Positions 1 to 8,401 of a stretch of 64,000 nt of DNA are shown one piece after another. Within the stretch, counting starts at the first letter, position 1, and each line of letters begins with the position of its first letter. The translations under genes were made by a program, and so were the position numbers. The stretch comes from JACRCT01 sp049841135 (GTDB lineage Bacteria; Myxococcota; Myxococcia; Myxococcales; UBA5297). Location of the stretch: assembly GCA_049841135.1 (NCBI GenBank), contig JASGHK010000008.1, positions 1,054,001 to 1,118,000 of the forward strand, read 5' to 3'. The notes beneath the pieces were generated by a model, which saw only the letters and a program-made list of their open reading frames with translations, had not been told where the DNA came from and made no database searches.

Positions 1-584
1 TGCTCCGGGCTCATGTACGCCAGCTTGCCCTTGAGCACGCCGGCCAGCGTCACGCCGCCCTGGCTGGTCATCTTGGCCACGCCGAAGTCGATGAGCTTGG
101 CCTGGCCTTCGAAGGTGACGATGCCGTTGTCGGGCGAGACGTCGCGGTGGACGATGCCCAGAGGCTTGCCGCGGGCGTCGGCCTTGCGGTGGGCGTAGTC
201 GAGCGCGTCGCACAGCTGCATCCCCACGTAGGCCACCAGCGGGATGGGCATCAGCTCCTTGCGCTCGACGGCGCGCAGGTAGATGGCCCGGAGGTCGACG
301 CCGGCGATGTACTCCATGGCCAGGTACGGCTCGTCGCCGACGCGGCCCAGGTCGAAGACCTGCGCGATGTTCGGGTGCGCCAGCTGGGCCGCGATGCGCG
401 CCTCGTTGAGGAACATCGACAGCATCTGCGGGTCGCCGGCGTCGTCGGAGTGGATGCGCTTGATGGCGACGATGGAGGCGGGCCCGCTCTTGGGGCGCGC
501 CCGCCACAGCTCGCTCATGCCGCCGCCACCGATGCGCTCGAGCAGGACGTATTCGCCGAACGCCTTGGTCCCCTGCGCTTCCAT
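1..584 (-). CDS. Ser/Thr protein kinase, N-terminal part (cut by window start)
   Basis: The first 194 residues of a eukaryotic-like (PknB-type) Ser/Thr kinase; the rest lies beyond the window edge. Kinase landmarks appear in order: glycine loop IGGGGM (residues 18-23), VAIK with Lys42, a complete catalytic loop HRDVSPDN near residue 150, DFG, and GKLAYMSPEQ as the APE-equivalent at the cut edge. The HRD Asp, the following Asn and the DFG are all intact, so this should be an active kinase, unlike the degenerate one at 8.4-9.8 kb. The start is the ATG at 582-584, followed by MEAQGTKAFGEY; the upstream GGAGGCGGG fits a ribosome site. In Myxococcota such kinases usually continue into a membrane segment and sensor or TPR repeats, which cannot be checked here. 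Confidence 0.93.
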   Translation of the reverse strand, partial: MEAQGTKAFGEYVLLERIGGGGMSELWRARPKSGPASIVAIKRIHSDDAGDPQMLSMFLNEARIAAQLAHPNIAQVFDLGRVGDEPYLAMEYIAGVDLRAIYLRAVERKELMPIPLVAYVGMQLCDALDYAHRKADARGKPLGIVHRDVSPDNGIVTFEGQAKLIDFGVAKMTSQGGVTLAGVLKGKLAYMSPE

Positions 585-947
585 CCCGCCTCCGTGCCGC
601 TCAACTTAGCAGAGCGGCCCGCGGGTCCGCCGCGCCACCGGGTAGAGGTGGCAGCGCCGAGAGAGCAGCTACGCCTTGAGGCCTTGAGCGTGGCCGCCGG
701 GGCACGCGGAGCCTGCCGCACCTCGGAGAGCGCAGCGTCGGGCCCGCTGGCGGGCGGGGGGGTCCCGATAGCCCCGCCAGGAGGTCATGGCGCACCAATG
801 CCTACCTCTGCCTGAATGCCGGCGAATCCGGAGCCGCAACCACCCGAAATCACTATGGAATTTTCGACCGAATTCCCGCCTGATTTCGGAGGCTTACGTG
901 ATGACGCAGCGAGTCACCACATTATATAGGCGCGAGAGTGGGCGACC
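585..947. other. Intergenic gap, possible minus-strand promoter
   Basis: No convincing gene is seen in either strand. The right half (about 850-935) is distinctly less GC-rich than the surroundings. It contains TATATAAT on the minus strand near 922-930, a plausible -10 element for the kinase gene to the left, but no good -35 box sits 17 bases away. The left half is ordinary GC-rich sequence. Confidence 0.4.
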
Positions 948-1361
948 TCACCAGCGGGACATCGGGCCCAGGTCATAGACCTGGGTGAAGCCCAGGTCCT
1001 GGAGGGTCTTGGCGCCGATGCCGGTTCGTCGACCGCTGTGGCAGTAGAGGACCATGGCACGGGTCTTCGCCCCCAGCTCCGCCTGGCGAGCCGAGAGCTG
1101 GTCGAACGGGATGTTCACGGCGCCGTCGACGTGCCCCGCCGCATACTCGCCTGGCGTGCGGACATCGAGGAGGAGCGCGCCCTCCTTCACCAGCTGGTGG
1201 GCCTGCTCGCTGCTGACGCGCGCGGGATAGACCCTCGCCGGCTCGCTCCCCTGCGCTCCGCCCGTTCCTGGAGCAGCGAACATCAACACCCCCGCGACCA
1301 AGAGCCCGACCCCAGCCAGTGCTTTGATACCGACGACCGCTCGGCGCTTCCCGCTGCTCAT
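948..1361 (-). CDS. Exported rhodanese-domain protein (sulfurtransferase-like)
   Basis: A 137-residue protein with a basic start (MSSGKRRAVVG), a hydrophobic stretch and a likely signal-peptidase site after AQG, so it is probably periplasmic. A single rhodanese domain follows, with the LLLDVRTPGEYAAGHVDGA signature and an active-site loop YCHSGRRTG whose Cys would carry the persulfide sulfur. Single-domain exported rhodaneses of this kind take part in sulfur transfer or cyanide/thiosulfate chemistry; the actual substrate cannot be read from sequence. The start was chosen because AGGAGG sits seven bases upstream of this ATG; an in-frame ATG 42 bases further up lacks such a site. It stands alone, divergent from the lipoprotein at 1457. 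Confidence 0.88.
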   Translation of the reverse strand: MSSGKRRAVVGIKALAGVGLLVAGVLMFAAPGTGGAQGSEPARVYPARVSSEQAHQLVKEGALLLDVRTPGEYAAGHVDGAVNIPFDQLSARQAELGAKTRAMVLYCHSGRRTGIGAKTLQDLGFTQVYDLGPMSRW

Positions 1362-1456
1362 GGAGCCTCCTCCTTGCGCCATTAGAGACGCGCGGGGCTC
1401 CAACCGGTTCGCGAGGACGGCTACAATGGCGCCCTTCTCATTGCCCGGAGGGGTTC

Positions 1457-1819
1457 ATGGCCCGCCGCTCGTACGTCCCGATGATCATCGCGCTCGTCGC
1501 CGCCTGCTCCAGTGGCGGAGGCACCAAGCGAACCGACGCCGGTGTCAACTGGGGCGACCGCGACGGCATGTGGGGGGCCTGCTGGTACCCCGACAAGGAG
1601 CAGTGCGCCGATTACCCCTATCCCGAGGACGGCTTCTCAGCGGAGAAGCAGCAGTCCTGCAGGGAGAACGACGGGCTCTGGGGCGGGTCGTGCCCGTTGA
1701 ACGAGCGGGGCTCGTGCGAGTTCACGGCCGCGAACATGATCCTGCGCTTCTACAACGTGAACGACCTTCAGGCTGCCAGGATGGCCTGCCAGTACGGCGG
1801 GACCTGGATCAATCCCTGA
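1457..1819 (+). CDS. Small Cys-rich lipoprotein
   Basis: 120 residues, family not recognised. A short signal peptide ends in the lipobox LVAACSS, so the mature protein should be a lipoprotein starting at that Cys. The mature part is rich in Trp and Cys and shows a twofold internal likeness: GMWGACWYPDKEQC and GLWGGSCPLNERGSC share the pattern G-x-W-G-x(1,2)-C-x(n)-C. The six further cysteines suggest three disulfides and an exported location. A strong GGAGGGG ribosome site lies just before the ATG. It is transcribed alone; the next gene converges from the right. Confidence 0.75.
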   Translation: MARRSYVPMIIALVAACSSGGGTKRTDAGVNWGDRDGMWGACWYPDKEQCADYPYPEDGFSAEKQQSCRENDGLWGGSCPLNERGSCEFTAANMILRFYNVNDLQAARMACQYGGTWINP

Positions 1820-1889
1820 CGGCGAGGCGGCGGACGATCCGAGGATCGCCGCCGCCCTTTTCGTCTCGTCGTCTCTCGAGGGCCTCGAC

Positions 1890-2705
1890 CTACTTCTTCA
1901 CCGAGGCGTCCTCGACGATGACCGGGTACTGGTAGCCGGCGCCGAAGTCCTTGTCGACGCGCACCGTGCCCTCCGCCGTGACGACGTCGCCGACGGCCAC
2001 CGCCGCCTCGCTCGCGGTCACGGTGACGTCGTTGTCCCTGGCGGCCTCGCTGCCGCTGCCGTCGCGCAGGTGGATCCAGGTCTTGCCCAGGATGCCGCTG
2101 TTGACCTTGACCACCCTGCCCTTGACCGTGACCTTGGCGTCCTTGAGCTTGGCCTTCTCGGCCCAGACCTCGGCGACGGTCTTGGCGTTGGCGGCGGTGG
2201 CCTTCTCGACCTTGATGTTGCCGAGGTCGGCCGCGGTGCCCAGCGAGGGGTGGTTCGGGGGAAGCGCGCCGGCCATGACCGCGAGGTCTGCCGGAGGGGT
2301 GCCGGTGGCAGCCTGAGCCTTGGCGACCTGCTCGGGAGTCGCGCCTGGGCCGGGGCCGCCGCCGAGGGTGCCGAAGACGATCTTGTCGAACTTGCGGCCG
2401 AGGCTCTTGCTCTCGAAGCCGTCCATGTTCATCCCGCCCTCGACGACGACCTCGGTCCCGATCGCGGTCGCGGTCTGCGGCACGGCCGCCCAGGTCTCGC
2501 CCTGCTCGGTCTGCAGCCGCAAGTAGGAGTAGGTCGCCGCGTCGATCTTCTCGAGGACCTTGCCCTTCAACGCGGAGGCCTTGCCCCTGGTCGCCATCGC
2601 GCCGGCCTTGGCGGCCGTGGCAGCGGCAGGTTCGGCCTTCTTCTCGTTGCAGCCGGCGGCCAGGGCCAGGACGGCCGCCAGCACCATCATCGAAATCTTG
2701 TGCAT
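1890..2705 (-). CDS. Lipoprotein with OB-fold (NrfJ-like) domains
   Basis: 271 residues. The signal peptide ends at the lipobox LALAAGC and is followed by an Ala/Lys-rich linker. Two OB-fold-like segments can be seen. The first (about 50-100) reads ALKGKVLEKIDAATYSYLRL. The second (about 190-265) reads VKGRVVKVNSGILGKTWIHL followed by RDGSG and a DVTVTASE strand; that second segment resembles the small periplasmic NrfJ-type OB-fold proteins. A Gly/Pro-rich stretch (GGGPGPGATPEQVAKAQ) sits between them. Function is unknown beyond probable ligand or cofactor binding outside the inner membrane. The ATG at 2703-2705 has AAGGAG upstream. Confidence 0.75.
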   Translation of the reverse strand: MHKISMMVLAAVLALAAGCNEKKAEPAAATAAKAGAMATRGKASALKGKVLEKIDAATYSYLRLQTEQGETWAAVPQTATAIGTEVVVEGGMNMDGFESKSLGRKFDKIVFGTLGGGPGPGATPEQVAKAQAATGTPPADLAVMAGALPPNHPSLGTAADLGNIKVEKATAANAKTVAEVWAEKAKLKDAKVTVKGRVVKVNSGILGKTWIHLRDGSGSEAARDNDVTVTASEAAVAVGDVVTAEGTVRVDKDFGAGYQYPVIVEDASVKK

Positions 2706-3009
2706 TGCTGCTCCTTTGCCGACTTCTCGGGATGCTCGAAAAGGCGCGGAACCATAACGCAAAGCCTTCCGGTTCGCCCGGCGACGGCCGGGTAGCGGCA
2801 GGCTTCCACGCCTGCCGGCTGGGTGGCGAGACGCCTGCCGGCTGGTGGCGAGGCGCCTGCCGGTTGTGACGAGGCGCCCGCCAGCCGGACGCCAAGGCGC
2901 CCGCGGGGGAACCCCTTGAATTGCTGGTACGATCCCGGCCACTTTCTGTTCCGGGCAGCCTGCCGTGTCCAACCAGACGAGAGCCGAAACCAACCCCTTG
3001 GAGGTTTCC
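2706..3009. repeat. Divergent intergenic region with hairpin and short direct repeats
   Basis: It separates two divergent lipoprotein genes. At 2797-2816 lies a perfect hairpin, GGCAGGC-TTCCAC-GCCTGCC, with the same TTCCAC loop as the large arrays at 24-25 kb. Positions 2811-2885 then hold about four imperfect 20-bp copies of CGCCTGCCGGCTGGTGGCGAGG. No gene is seen. Confidence 0.6.
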
Positions 3010-3948
3010 ATGAAGCGCTTGATGTTCCTCATCGTCCTGGTCATGGGCTGCGGCCGCCTGCAGAACAACGACGTCGACGAGTTCCGCGCCGCCTCGCCCT
3101 CGCGCCAGGGCATCGAGATCCAGGTCCCGGCCAAGGGCAGCGCGCTCGAGTCCGACGACCTCGGCCAGACCGGGCAGGCGCTGCTGGGCGACACCGCCAC
3201 CTGGTACCAGGCCACCCGCTCCGTGACCGTCGCCGTCAACGGCGGCACCGCCTGGGTGCTGGCGCTGTGCGAGGCCATCATCAAGTTCCCGGCCACCGAC
3301 GTGACCGACACCGAGGCCGTCTGGGGCCCCTGGACCGACTCGCTCTCGCCCAACACCTACAAGTTCACGGTGACCAAGGCCGGCACCGGCTACGACTACA
3401 AGCTCGAGGGCAAGGACAAGTCGAAGGGCGACGACGCCTTCGTCAGGCTCATCTACGGCCACCACGAGCCGGGCCAGGCCAAGAACCAGGGCAGCGGCTC
3501 CTTCACCGCCGACTGGGACGCCTGCCAGACCCTGCCCGAGCACGGCCAGGAGATCGGCAAGGGCGACTTCACCTACAGCCGCGACGCGGCCCTCGCCGTG
3601 ACGGTGGGCGTGGCGTTCAAGCAGGTCGCCGACAACGACCACCCCGGCCAGAAGGTCGACGCCAACTACGCCTTCGCCAAGGCGCACGAGGGCGACGGCT
3701 CCTTCGAGTTCAAGTTCACCAACGCCAAGGCGGAGAAGTTCACCATCAAGAGCCGCTGGCACAACGACGGCGACGGCCGCAGCGACGTGAAGGCCTTCAA
3801 CTCCGCGGGCACCGAGCTGGGCAACGTCAGCGAGTGCTGGGGCAAGACCTTCCTGGAGACCTACTACCTGGAGAGCTGGAACCCGGCGAGCATCCAGGGC
3901 CAGGAGACGAGCTGCACCTTCGCCACCGCCGAGTTCTCCACGCTGTAA
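3010..3948 (+). CDS. Lipoprotein, paralogue of the one at 6977 (upstream copy)
   Basis: 312 residues, family not recognised. A short signal peptide ends at MGCG, giving a probable lipoprotein. The body has a WGPWTD motif, a GYDYKLEG segment, FVRLIYG and a C-terminal SECWGKTF-LETYY segment. The same elements recur in the same order (WGPWKD, LYDYRVEW, FVPVIKG, HECWDQDL-TIVY) in the lipoprotein at 6977-7960, so the two are paralogues. They bracket the ECF sigma / anti-sigma / caspase genes, which suggests they belong to the same envelope process, possibly as the regulon's target or stress sensor. The start ATG has GGAGG nine bases upstream; a longer in-frame start at 2965 lacks a ribosome site and would hide the signal peptide. 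Confidence 0.78.
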   Translation: MKRLMFLIVLVMGCGRLQNNDVDEFRAASPSRQGIEIQVPAKGSALESDDLGQTGQALLGDTATWYQATRSVTVAVNGGTAWVLALCEAIIKFPATDVTDTEAVWGPWTDSLSPNTYKFTVTKAGTGYDYKLEGKDKSKGDDAFVRLIYGHHEPGQAKNQGSGSFTADWDACQTLPEHGQEIGKGDFTYSRDAALAVTVGVAFKQVADNDHPGQKVDANYAFAKAHEGDGSFEFKFTNAKAEKFTIKSRWHNDGDGRSDVKAFNSAGTELGNVSECWGKTFLETYYLESWNPASIQGQETSCTFATAEFSTL

Positions 3949-3971
3949 CGCCAGCGCTGCCTCCCACGATC

Positions 3972-3996
3972 GCCCCTCCCGTTCGCCGGGAGGGGC
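3972..3996 (+). terminator. GC-rich hairpin between lipoprotein and sigma gene
   Basis: A perfect 10-bp stem, GCCCCTCCCG / CGGGAGGGGC, closes a five-base loop, 24 bases after the lipoprotein stop and just before the sigma factor's ribosome site (GGGAGAGGG). There is no T-run, so it may be an intrinsic terminator of weak type, an attenuator or an mRNA-stabilising element. Confidence 0.5.
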
Positions 3997-4006
3997 CGGG
4001 AGAGGG

Positions 4007-4567
4007 ATGGGACCGAAGCTCCAGGTCATCCCCGGTGGTAAGCCGGATCCGCGCGAGCTGCTGCGCGAGCTGTACGAGCGGTACGGCGCGGCCGTCCGCA
4101 GCCGCTGCAGGTACGTCTTGAAGGACCCCGCCGAGGCCGAGGACGCGATGCACGAGGTCTTCGCCAGGGCGTTCACCCACCTCGAGGGCTACCGGGCCCA
4201 GGCCTCGCCGCTGACCTGGCTGCTGCAGATCGCCACCAACCACTGCCTGAACCTCTTGCGCGCCAACCGCGCGGCCTGGCGGGACGAGGTGGAGAAGATG
4301 GCGAAGCTCGCCCCGGTCGGTTCGGGGCCGCCGGTGGAAGGGCGCGACCTGGTCCGGGCGCTCCTGGTCCAGTTCGACCAGGAGACGCAGGCGGCGGCCA
4401 TCCACTACTACGTGGACGAGATGACGCTGGAAGAGGTGGCCGCGGCCATCGGGCGGAGCGTGCCCACCGTGCGCAAGCGGCTCGCCGAGTTCGCCTCGGC
4501 CGCGCGCGCACACGCCGAGCGGCTGGGAATCACGCCCGCGCAGGCAGCGGGAGGCGCCCATGGATGA
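4007..4567 (+). CDS. ECF-family RNA polymerase sigma factor
   Basis: 186 residues with the two-domain layout of an extracytoplasmic-function sigma factor. Region 2 (about 15-85) shows LYERYGAAVRSRCRYVLKD, then AEDAMHEVFARAF and SPLTWLLQIATNHCLNLLR. Region 4 (about 120-170) shows VDEMTLEEVAAAIGRSVPTV-RKRL, a helix-turn-helix for the -35 element. It directs polymerase to a small envelope-related regulon, presumably including this operon. The next gene overlaps its end by eight bases and encodes a zinc-type anti-sigma factor, the usual partner. GGGAGAGGG directly before the ATG sets the start. Confidence 0.93.
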   Translation: MGPKLQVIPGGKPDPRELLRELYERYGAAVRSRCRYVLKDPAEAEDAMHEVFARAFTHLEGYRAQASPLTWLLQIATNHCLNLLRANRAAWRDEVEKMAKLAPVGSGPPVEGRDLVRALLVQFDQETQAAAIHYYVDEMTLEEVAAAIGRSVPTVRKRLAEFASAARAHAERLGITPAQAAGGAHG

Positions 4568-5369
4568 GTCGCTCGACATCCCCGGAGTGAAGGCCTCGAA
4601 CGACCGCGGCCCGACCTGCTCGCTGCGCAGCGTCGCGCGGCTGTGCGCGGGCGAGCTGACGGGCGATGAGGCGGCCACCGTCCGCACCCACGCTCGAGGC
4701 TGCGCCCGCTGCGGCGCCGAGCTGGCCCGGCTCGAGCAAGAAGCTGCCGAGTTCAAGGCCCAGGTCCCCTTCGAGGCGTTCGCCGCCGCGGTGGAGCGCA
4801 AGCAGTCCCAGCGCAAGCGCGGCAAGGTCGCCGGCCCGGTGAGCCTGGCGCTCGCGGCGGGCATCGCGCTCATCGTCCTCTGGGGTCCGATGAAGGTGCT
4901 GCTGGGCGCCGCGCACCAGGGCCACAACCTGACCAAGGGCGGCAGCACGCTCGAGCTCTTCGTCGGCGGCGCCGGCGCCACGCCGCGGCTGGCGCAGGAC
5001 GGCGAGGCGCTCGCGCGCGGCGAGCGGGTGCGCGTCGGCTACCGCGCGCAGGACAAGAGTTACGTGCTCGTCCTCTCGGTCGACGAGTCGGGTGTCGCCA
5101 CCCCGCTCTACCCGGAGTCGGGGCCGAGCCTCCCGGTCGAGAAGGGCGCCGGGACGCACCTGCTGCCGGACAGCCTGGAGCTGACCGGCGCCGGCCAGGA
5201 GCGGGTCATCGCCGTGTTCAGCGACCAGGCGGTGGAGATGCGGGCCGCGCTGGAGGCTGCCAGCAAGGAGTTCGCGCGCGCCGGCAGGCTCGCCGCCATG
5301 TCCGAGCTGCCTCTTCCAGTGCGCAGCGAGCAGTCGGCCCGGACGCTCAAGAAACCCGAAGCGCAGTAG
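4560..5369 (+). CDS. Membrane anti-sigma factor with zinc motif and DUF4384-like periplasmic part
   Basis: 269 residues. The cytoplasmic N-terminus has a ZAS-type zinc site, HARGCARC (about 45-52), expected to bind the ECF sigma encoded just upstream. One membrane segment follows (GPVSLALAAGIALIVLWG, about 96-113). The periplasmic half begins LELFVGGAGATPRLAQDG and continues GERVRVGYRAQDKSYVLVLS, which resembles DUF4384-type domains found next to caspase genes in myxobacteria. The arrangement predicts that a periplasmic signal releases the sigma factor. Start ATG overlaps the sigma gene; the stop lies nine bases before the caspase gene, so the three form one operon. Confidence 0.85.
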   Translation: MDESLDIPGVKASNDRGPTCSLRSVARLCAGELTGDEAATVRTHARGCARCGAELARLEQEAAEFKAQVPFEAFAAAVERKQSQRKRGKVAGPVSLALAAGIALIVLWGPMKVLLGAAHQGHNLTKGGSTLELFVGGAGATPRLAQDGEALARGERVRVGYRAQDKSYVLVLSVDESGVATPLYPESGPSLPVEKGAGTHLLPDSLELTGAGQERVIAVFSDQAVEMRAALEAASKEFARAGRLAAMSELPLPVRSEQSARTLKKPEAQ

Positions 5370-5378
5370 GACGACCGC

Positions 5379-6974
5379 ATGCCGCTCGCGCGCGCCAGCC
5401 TGCCGAGGATCGCCGCGGTCGCGGCCGTCCTGGCGCTGTGCTCGGCGGATGCCGGCGCTCAGGGCAGCAGCGGTGGCCAGCGCTTCGCGCTCATCGTCGC
5501 CAACAACGACGGCGGCCCCGGCACGCGCCCGCTGCGCTACGCCCACGACGACGCCAACAAGCTGCGCGAGGTCCTCACCCGCCTGGGCGACGTGCCCGCG
5601 AGCGACGCCGTGGTCCTGGTCGAGAAGACCGTGGAGGACGTCCGCTTCGCGTTCGACACCCTGGAGCGCCGCATCGCCGCCTCCGCCACCCGCGGCGAGC
5701 GCCCGGTCTTCGTCGTCTACTACTCGGGCCACGCCAAGGACGGCTTCCTGCGGCTGGGGCAGACCGTGCTGCCGATGGAGGAGGTCAAGCTGCGCCTGGC
5801 CCGCAGCGCCGCGGCGGTGCGCATCGGCCTCATCGACTCCTGCCAGTCCGGGGCGATCACCCGGACCAAGGGCGCGCGCAAGGCGCCGGCCTTCGCCGTG
5901 GACCTGGGCGCGCTGCAGGCGGCGCGCGGCATGGTGATGCTCGCCTCCAGCTCCGCCGACGAGGACTCGCAGGAGTCCGACGAGCTCTCGGGCAGCTTCT
6001 TCTCGCACCACCTGATCAGCGGGCTGATGGGCGGCGCCGACAGCTCGGGCGACGGGCGCGTCTCGCTCTCCGAGGCCTACGCGTACGCCTACGACCGGAC
6101 CGTGGCCGACACCACCGACACCGCCGCCGGGCCGCAGCACCCCACCTTCAGCTACGACCTGGCCGGCAACGGGGACGTGGTCCTCACCGACGTCGGCGCG
6201 CGCCGCGAGGGCGTGCTGCTCCCCGCCGACGGGCCCGCGGGCAACTACTTCCTGGTGGACGCAAAGGGCGTCGTCGCCGCGGAGATCGCCAAGGCCGCCG
6301 GCGTCGAGCGGCGCATCGCCCTCGTCCCCGGCGCCTACAAGGTCAAGCGCCGGCTGGCCGACCACCTGCGGGTCGGCGACGTGACCGTGAAGTCCGGGGA
6401 GGTCGCCGCCTTCTACGAGACCTCGATGCGCGACGTGCCGTTCTCCGACGACCCGGTCAAGGGCGTGCACCAGGTCTTCGAGCCCGAGCCGACGCGGTTC
6501 GGGATGACGCTGACCGGCGGCTACCAGTACTTCTTCGCCGGCCCGTTCCCGTCCATGCCCGTCGTCGGCGTCGAGGCCGCCGTCCGCGCCAGCTTCGTGT
6601 GGAGCTTCGACTTCGCCTACGGCTTCGGCCGGTCCGCGGTGCGCTCCGAGTTCGGCGATCTCGCCTACGGTTTCGACGAATGGGGCCTTGGTGTGTCCAT
6701 GACCAAGGAGTGGACGTTCGCCGACCGGGTGGCGCCCTTCGTGGGAGCGAGGCTGGCCGTGGTGATGCTCAACCGCAACTTCGACGACGACGGCATCCCG
6801 AACCAGAGCTACTTCGCCATGACCCCGGGGCTCGTCGTCGGGCTGCGGCTCAAGCTCTCGACGCACTGGGCGCTCGCTGCCCGCGCCCGCGGCCACTACC
6901 TCTACTACAACGTCGATTCCCAGCAGTCGCTGGGGTACCTGGAGGGCGGCTTGCTGCTCTCCGTGGAGCTGTAG
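5379..6974 (+). CDS. Exported caspase-like (C14) protease with C-terminal beta-barrel-like domain
   Basis: 531 residues. A signal peptide (cleavage near DAGAQG) is followed by a caspase/metacaspase fold. It starts FALIVANNDGG, has the catalytic His in VVYYSGHAKDG (about residue 117) and the catalytic Cys in IGLIDSCQSG (about 153), and a ssaDEdSqEsdelsGSFFSHHL segment as expected after the Cys. After a linker (about 270-370) the last 150 residues read like alternating strands of an outer-membrane barrel (MTLTGGYQYFFAG, FVWSFDFAYGFG, APFVGARLAVVML, and a final LGYLEGGLLLSVEL ending on Leu). Exported caspases in sigma/anti-sigma operons are known in Myxococcota; fusion to a barrel-like tail is the odd point. 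It could be a cell-surface or periplasmic protease of envelope stress or development. Confidence 0.82.
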   Translation: MPLARASLPRIAAVAAVLALCSADAGAQGSSGGQRFALIVANNDGGPGTRPLRYAHDDANKLREVLTRLGDVPASDAVVLVEKTVEDVRFAFDTLERRIAASATRGERPVFVVYYSGHAKDGFLRLGQTVLPMEEVKLRLARSAAAVRIGLIDSCQSGAITRTKGARKAPAFAVDLGALQAARGMVMLASSSADEDSQESDELSGSFFSHHLISGLMGGADSSGDGRVSLSEAYAYAYDRTVADTTDTAAGPQHPTFSYDLAGNGDVVLTDVGARREGVLLPADGPAGNYFLVDAKGVVAAEIAKAAGVERRIALVPGAYKVKRRLADHLRVGDVTVKSGEVAAFYETSMRDVPFSDDPVKGVHQVFEPEPTRFGMTLTGGYQYFFAGPFPSMPVVGVEAAVRASFVWSFDFAYGFGRSAVRSEFGDLAYGFDEWGLGVSMTKEWTFADRVAPFVGARLAVVMLNRNFDDDGIPNQSYFAMTPGLVVGLRLKLSTHWALAARARGHYLYYNVDSQQSLGYLEGGLLLSVEL

Positions 6975-6976
6975 CC

Positions 6977-7960
6977 ATGCGAAGCCCGACGCTCGCCGCT
7001 GCCCTCGCGCTCACCTTCGCCGCCGCCGGCTGCACCTGGTCCGACCTCGACGCGGCGTTCCTCTCCGGCATGCCGCAGAAGGACGACCTGCACGTCCACC
7101 CGCCCACCGAGACCGCCACGACGCAGCAGGGCCTGACCTCCGGCGAGCTCGGCCAGAGCGAGCACGGGCTGCAGGCCGACGCGTTCCTGAACCTGGACAA
7201 CATGGCCAAGCAGCTCAACGCGTGGATCGACGGGCTCACCGGCGGGCTCGACCTCGTGCGCCAGTTCGCACCCACCGTTCGCGAAGAGAACCGCCGGACG
7301 TGGGGCCCGTGGAAGGACGACGACCACGCCGGAATGGAGCTCCAGGTGGTGGTGGTCCACGACTCCGGCAGCGACCTTTACGACTACCGGGTCGAGTGGC
7401 GGGCGCAGGGCAGCCAAGGCGCCTTCGTCCCGGTCATCAAGGGTTCCTTCACCGGCGCCCGAGCCAAGGGCGGCGCCGGGGAGTTCGTGCTGGACATGGT
7501 CAAGGCGCGCGAGCTCGGCATCGCCGGGCCGAACAGCGATCCCAAATTCGAGATCCAGAGCTTCACGCTCGACTACTCGCACGCCGACGGCGGAGTGCAG
7601 GTCGGGCTGCGCGAGGTGATGCTGGAGCTGGCCAACGGCGACCTGAAGACCTTCCAGTTCAGCCACGCGCGCAGCGCGGACCAGAGCGGCACCTTCAGCT
7701 ACACCTACACGATGCCGCGCAACGGCTACGAGGTCTCGGCGACGGCCCAGTGGCTCCCGAGCCGCGCGGGCCGGGTGGACGGCACGGGCACCAGCACCTT
7801 CTTCGGCACGGTCGTGGCCAACCACCACGAGTGCTGGGACCAGGACCTCACCATCGTCTACCGAGAGCAGGACTACGAATGCGGCCCGCCCTTCTTCCCC
7901 AACAAGGCCTGCGTCGAGGGCGACAAGACTCTGTGCGCGGTGCCGGCGCCCACGCCGTAG
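6977..7960 (+). CDS. Lipoprotein, paralogue of the one at 3010 (downstream copy)
   Basis: 327 residues, starting two bases after the caspase stop and so part of the same transcript. The signal peptide ends at the lipobox AAAGC. Shared landmarks with the upstream paralogue are TWGPWKDDDH, LYDYRVEW, FVPVIKGSF and the C-terminal ANHHECWDQDLTIVYREQ. It differs by a longer N-terminal region and by a Cys-containing tail (CGPPFFPNKACVEGDKTLC). No known family is recognised. Its position suggests it is an envelope component made together with the caspase; it could be a substrate, anchor or inhibitor, but nothing in the sequence decides this. Confidence 0.78.
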   Translation: MRSPTLAAALALTFAAAGCTWSDLDAAFLSGMPQKDDLHVHPPTETATTQQGLTSGELGQSEHGLQADAFLNLDNMAKQLNAWIDGLTGGLDLVRQFAPTVREENRRTWGPWKDDDHAGMELQVVVVHDSGSDLYDYRVEWRAQGSQGAFVPVIKGSFTGARAKGGAGEFVLDMVKARELGIAGPNSDPKFEIQSFTLDYSHADGGVQVGLREVMLELANGDLKTFQFSHARSADQSGTFSYTYTMPRNGYEVSATAQWLPSRAGRVDGTGTSTFFGTVVANHHECWDQDLTIVYREQDYECGPPFFPNKACVEGDKTLCAVPAPTP

Positions 7961-8401
7961 CCCAGAGGTGCCAAGCCGAAGGGCACAGGACACACTGAGC
8001 CTGAGCATCCCAACTGGCGCCTTCGGATCCGTTCTCCACCGAGCCCGCGCAGGCGGGCTTCGTAACGTCAGGCGCGGCTTCAGCCGCCGGCAAAGTCAGC
8101 AACGCCGTGGGCCCTCCGCACGGTGCCCGCCTCCACGGGTGACCTACTGTCGGCCGGCACCGCCGTGGGCCCTCCGCATGGTGCCCGCCTCCACGACCTA
8201 TGTCGGCCGGCAACGCCGTGGGCCCTCCGCATGGTGCCCGCCTCCACGGGTGACCTCCTGTTGGCCGGCACCGCCGTGGGCCGTCGTACGCTGCCCGCCT
8301 CCACGCGTGACTTGCGGCTGCCGGCACCGCCGTGGGCCCTCTGCGCTGTTCCCGCCTCCACGCCGTGACCTGCCGCCGCCTGCCCTGTCGGCGGCGATGA
8401 A
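7961..8401. repeat. Convergent intergenic region with 57-bp tandem repeats
   Basis: It lies between a plus-strand and a minus-strand gene end. From about 8095 to 8372 there are five imperfect copies of a unit of roughly 55-60 bp, each with GCCGTGGGCCCTCCGCATGG then TGCCCGCCTCCACGGGTGAC and a spacer ending GGCCGGCA. The copies drift apart toward the right end. The preceding 130 bases hold nothing recognised. Open frames across the repeats on both strands are by-products of the periodicity. Confidence 0.75.

Noticed and set aside
147..815. 222-codon plus-strand frame opposite the first kinase
   Set aside because: The minus strand encodes an unmistakable kinase N-terminus; the plus frame is its shadow.
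4530..6896. 788-codon minus-strand frame opposite the sigma/caspase operon
   Set aside because: Antisense shadow with Arg/Ala/Gly/His-rich composition; the plus-strand genes are well supported.
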